From positions 59,520,001 through 59,584,000 of the forward strand of contig CM060733.1 in the NCBI GenBank assembly GCA_030704615.1: a stretch of DNA of 64,000 nt. Reading direction: 5' to 3'. Both the position numbers and the translations under genes were made by a program. Every line of letters starts with the position of its first letter. The stretch's first letter is position 1. This stretch comes from Takakia lepidozioides. Lineage: Eukaryota > Streptophyta > Takakiopsida > Takakiales > Takakiaceae. This document shows, piece after piece, positions 63,995 through 64,000 of this stretch. Below the pieces are notes generated by a model. That model saw nothing but the letters and a program-made list of their open reading frames with translations. It did not search any database and was not told the origin of the DNA.

Positions 63995-64000
63995 ATGGGT
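63995..64000 (+). other. Target-site duplication of copy 2 and resumed host DNA
   Basis: ATGGG (63995-63999) repeats 25609-25613 at the PPR cut. Only one further base is visible, so continuation of the PPR frame cannot be checked here. Confidence 0.65.

Overview
The window comes from a streptophyte nuclear genome, most likely a land plant. It holds plant-type spliced genes (cytosolic HMG-CoA synthase, plastid phytoene synthase, spliceosomal SF3B4), a PLS-type pentatricopeptide repeat fragment and typical plant transposons (CACTA, Ty3/gypsy, LINE, SINE, MITEs). The PPR style and a gypsy element carrying a cytosine methyltransferase lean towards a non-seed plant or a near relative. That placement is a guess.

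1-25.6 kb is host territory. HMG-CoA synthase (+, 11 exons visible, N-terminus off the left edge) is followed by a LINE piece fused to a decayed gypsy integrase (copy 3), a pogo-type MITE and a TTA-flanked Harbinger-type MITE. Next come a complete six-exon phytoene synthase (+), a tRNA-derived SINE, a hAT-like element, a complete ten-exon SF3B4 (-), a foldback repeat and a 5'-truncated LINE (-). A PPR fragment ends exactly at 25613.

25.6-64.0 kb is a three-level nest, each level with target-site duplications. A methyltransferase-carrying Ty3/gypsy element (copy 2, minus strand, 25614-63994, TSD ATGGG) sits in the PPR sequence. A 29.4-kb CACTA element (28175-57608, TSD ACC) sits inside the methyltransferase ORF of copy 2. 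A second methyltransferase-carrying gypsy element (copy 1, minus strand, 46727-57368, TSD CGGC) sits inside the 3' subterminal region of the CACTA.

Copy 1 is the most informative. In order it has gag with two zinc knuckles, aspartic protease, C5 cytosine methyltransferase, reverse transcriptase, RNase H, DDE integrase and a C-terminal PHD finger. Copy 2 has the same plan but lacks reverse transcriptase and RNase H. Neither copy has two ordinary LTRs. Each reads B - leader - gag - pol - PPT - A - B - A, a split-direct-repeat layout known from tyrosine-recombinase retroelements, yet these elements carry a DDE integrase and are flanked by short TSDs. The junction between A and B contains GACAGCTGTC (or a close relative), which looks like joined TGTC/GACA element ends.

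The CACTA interior (28.2-46.7 kb) has CpG-rich GCGACG subterminal repeats, a transposase remnant whose catalytic core is missing, roughly 1.9-kb inverted arms, repeated non-LTR fragments and G-tract/C-tract hairpins. Host genes and transposons show no sign of joint function, but HMG-CoA synthase and phytoene synthase, two isoprenoid-pathway genes, lie only about 6.7 kb apart.
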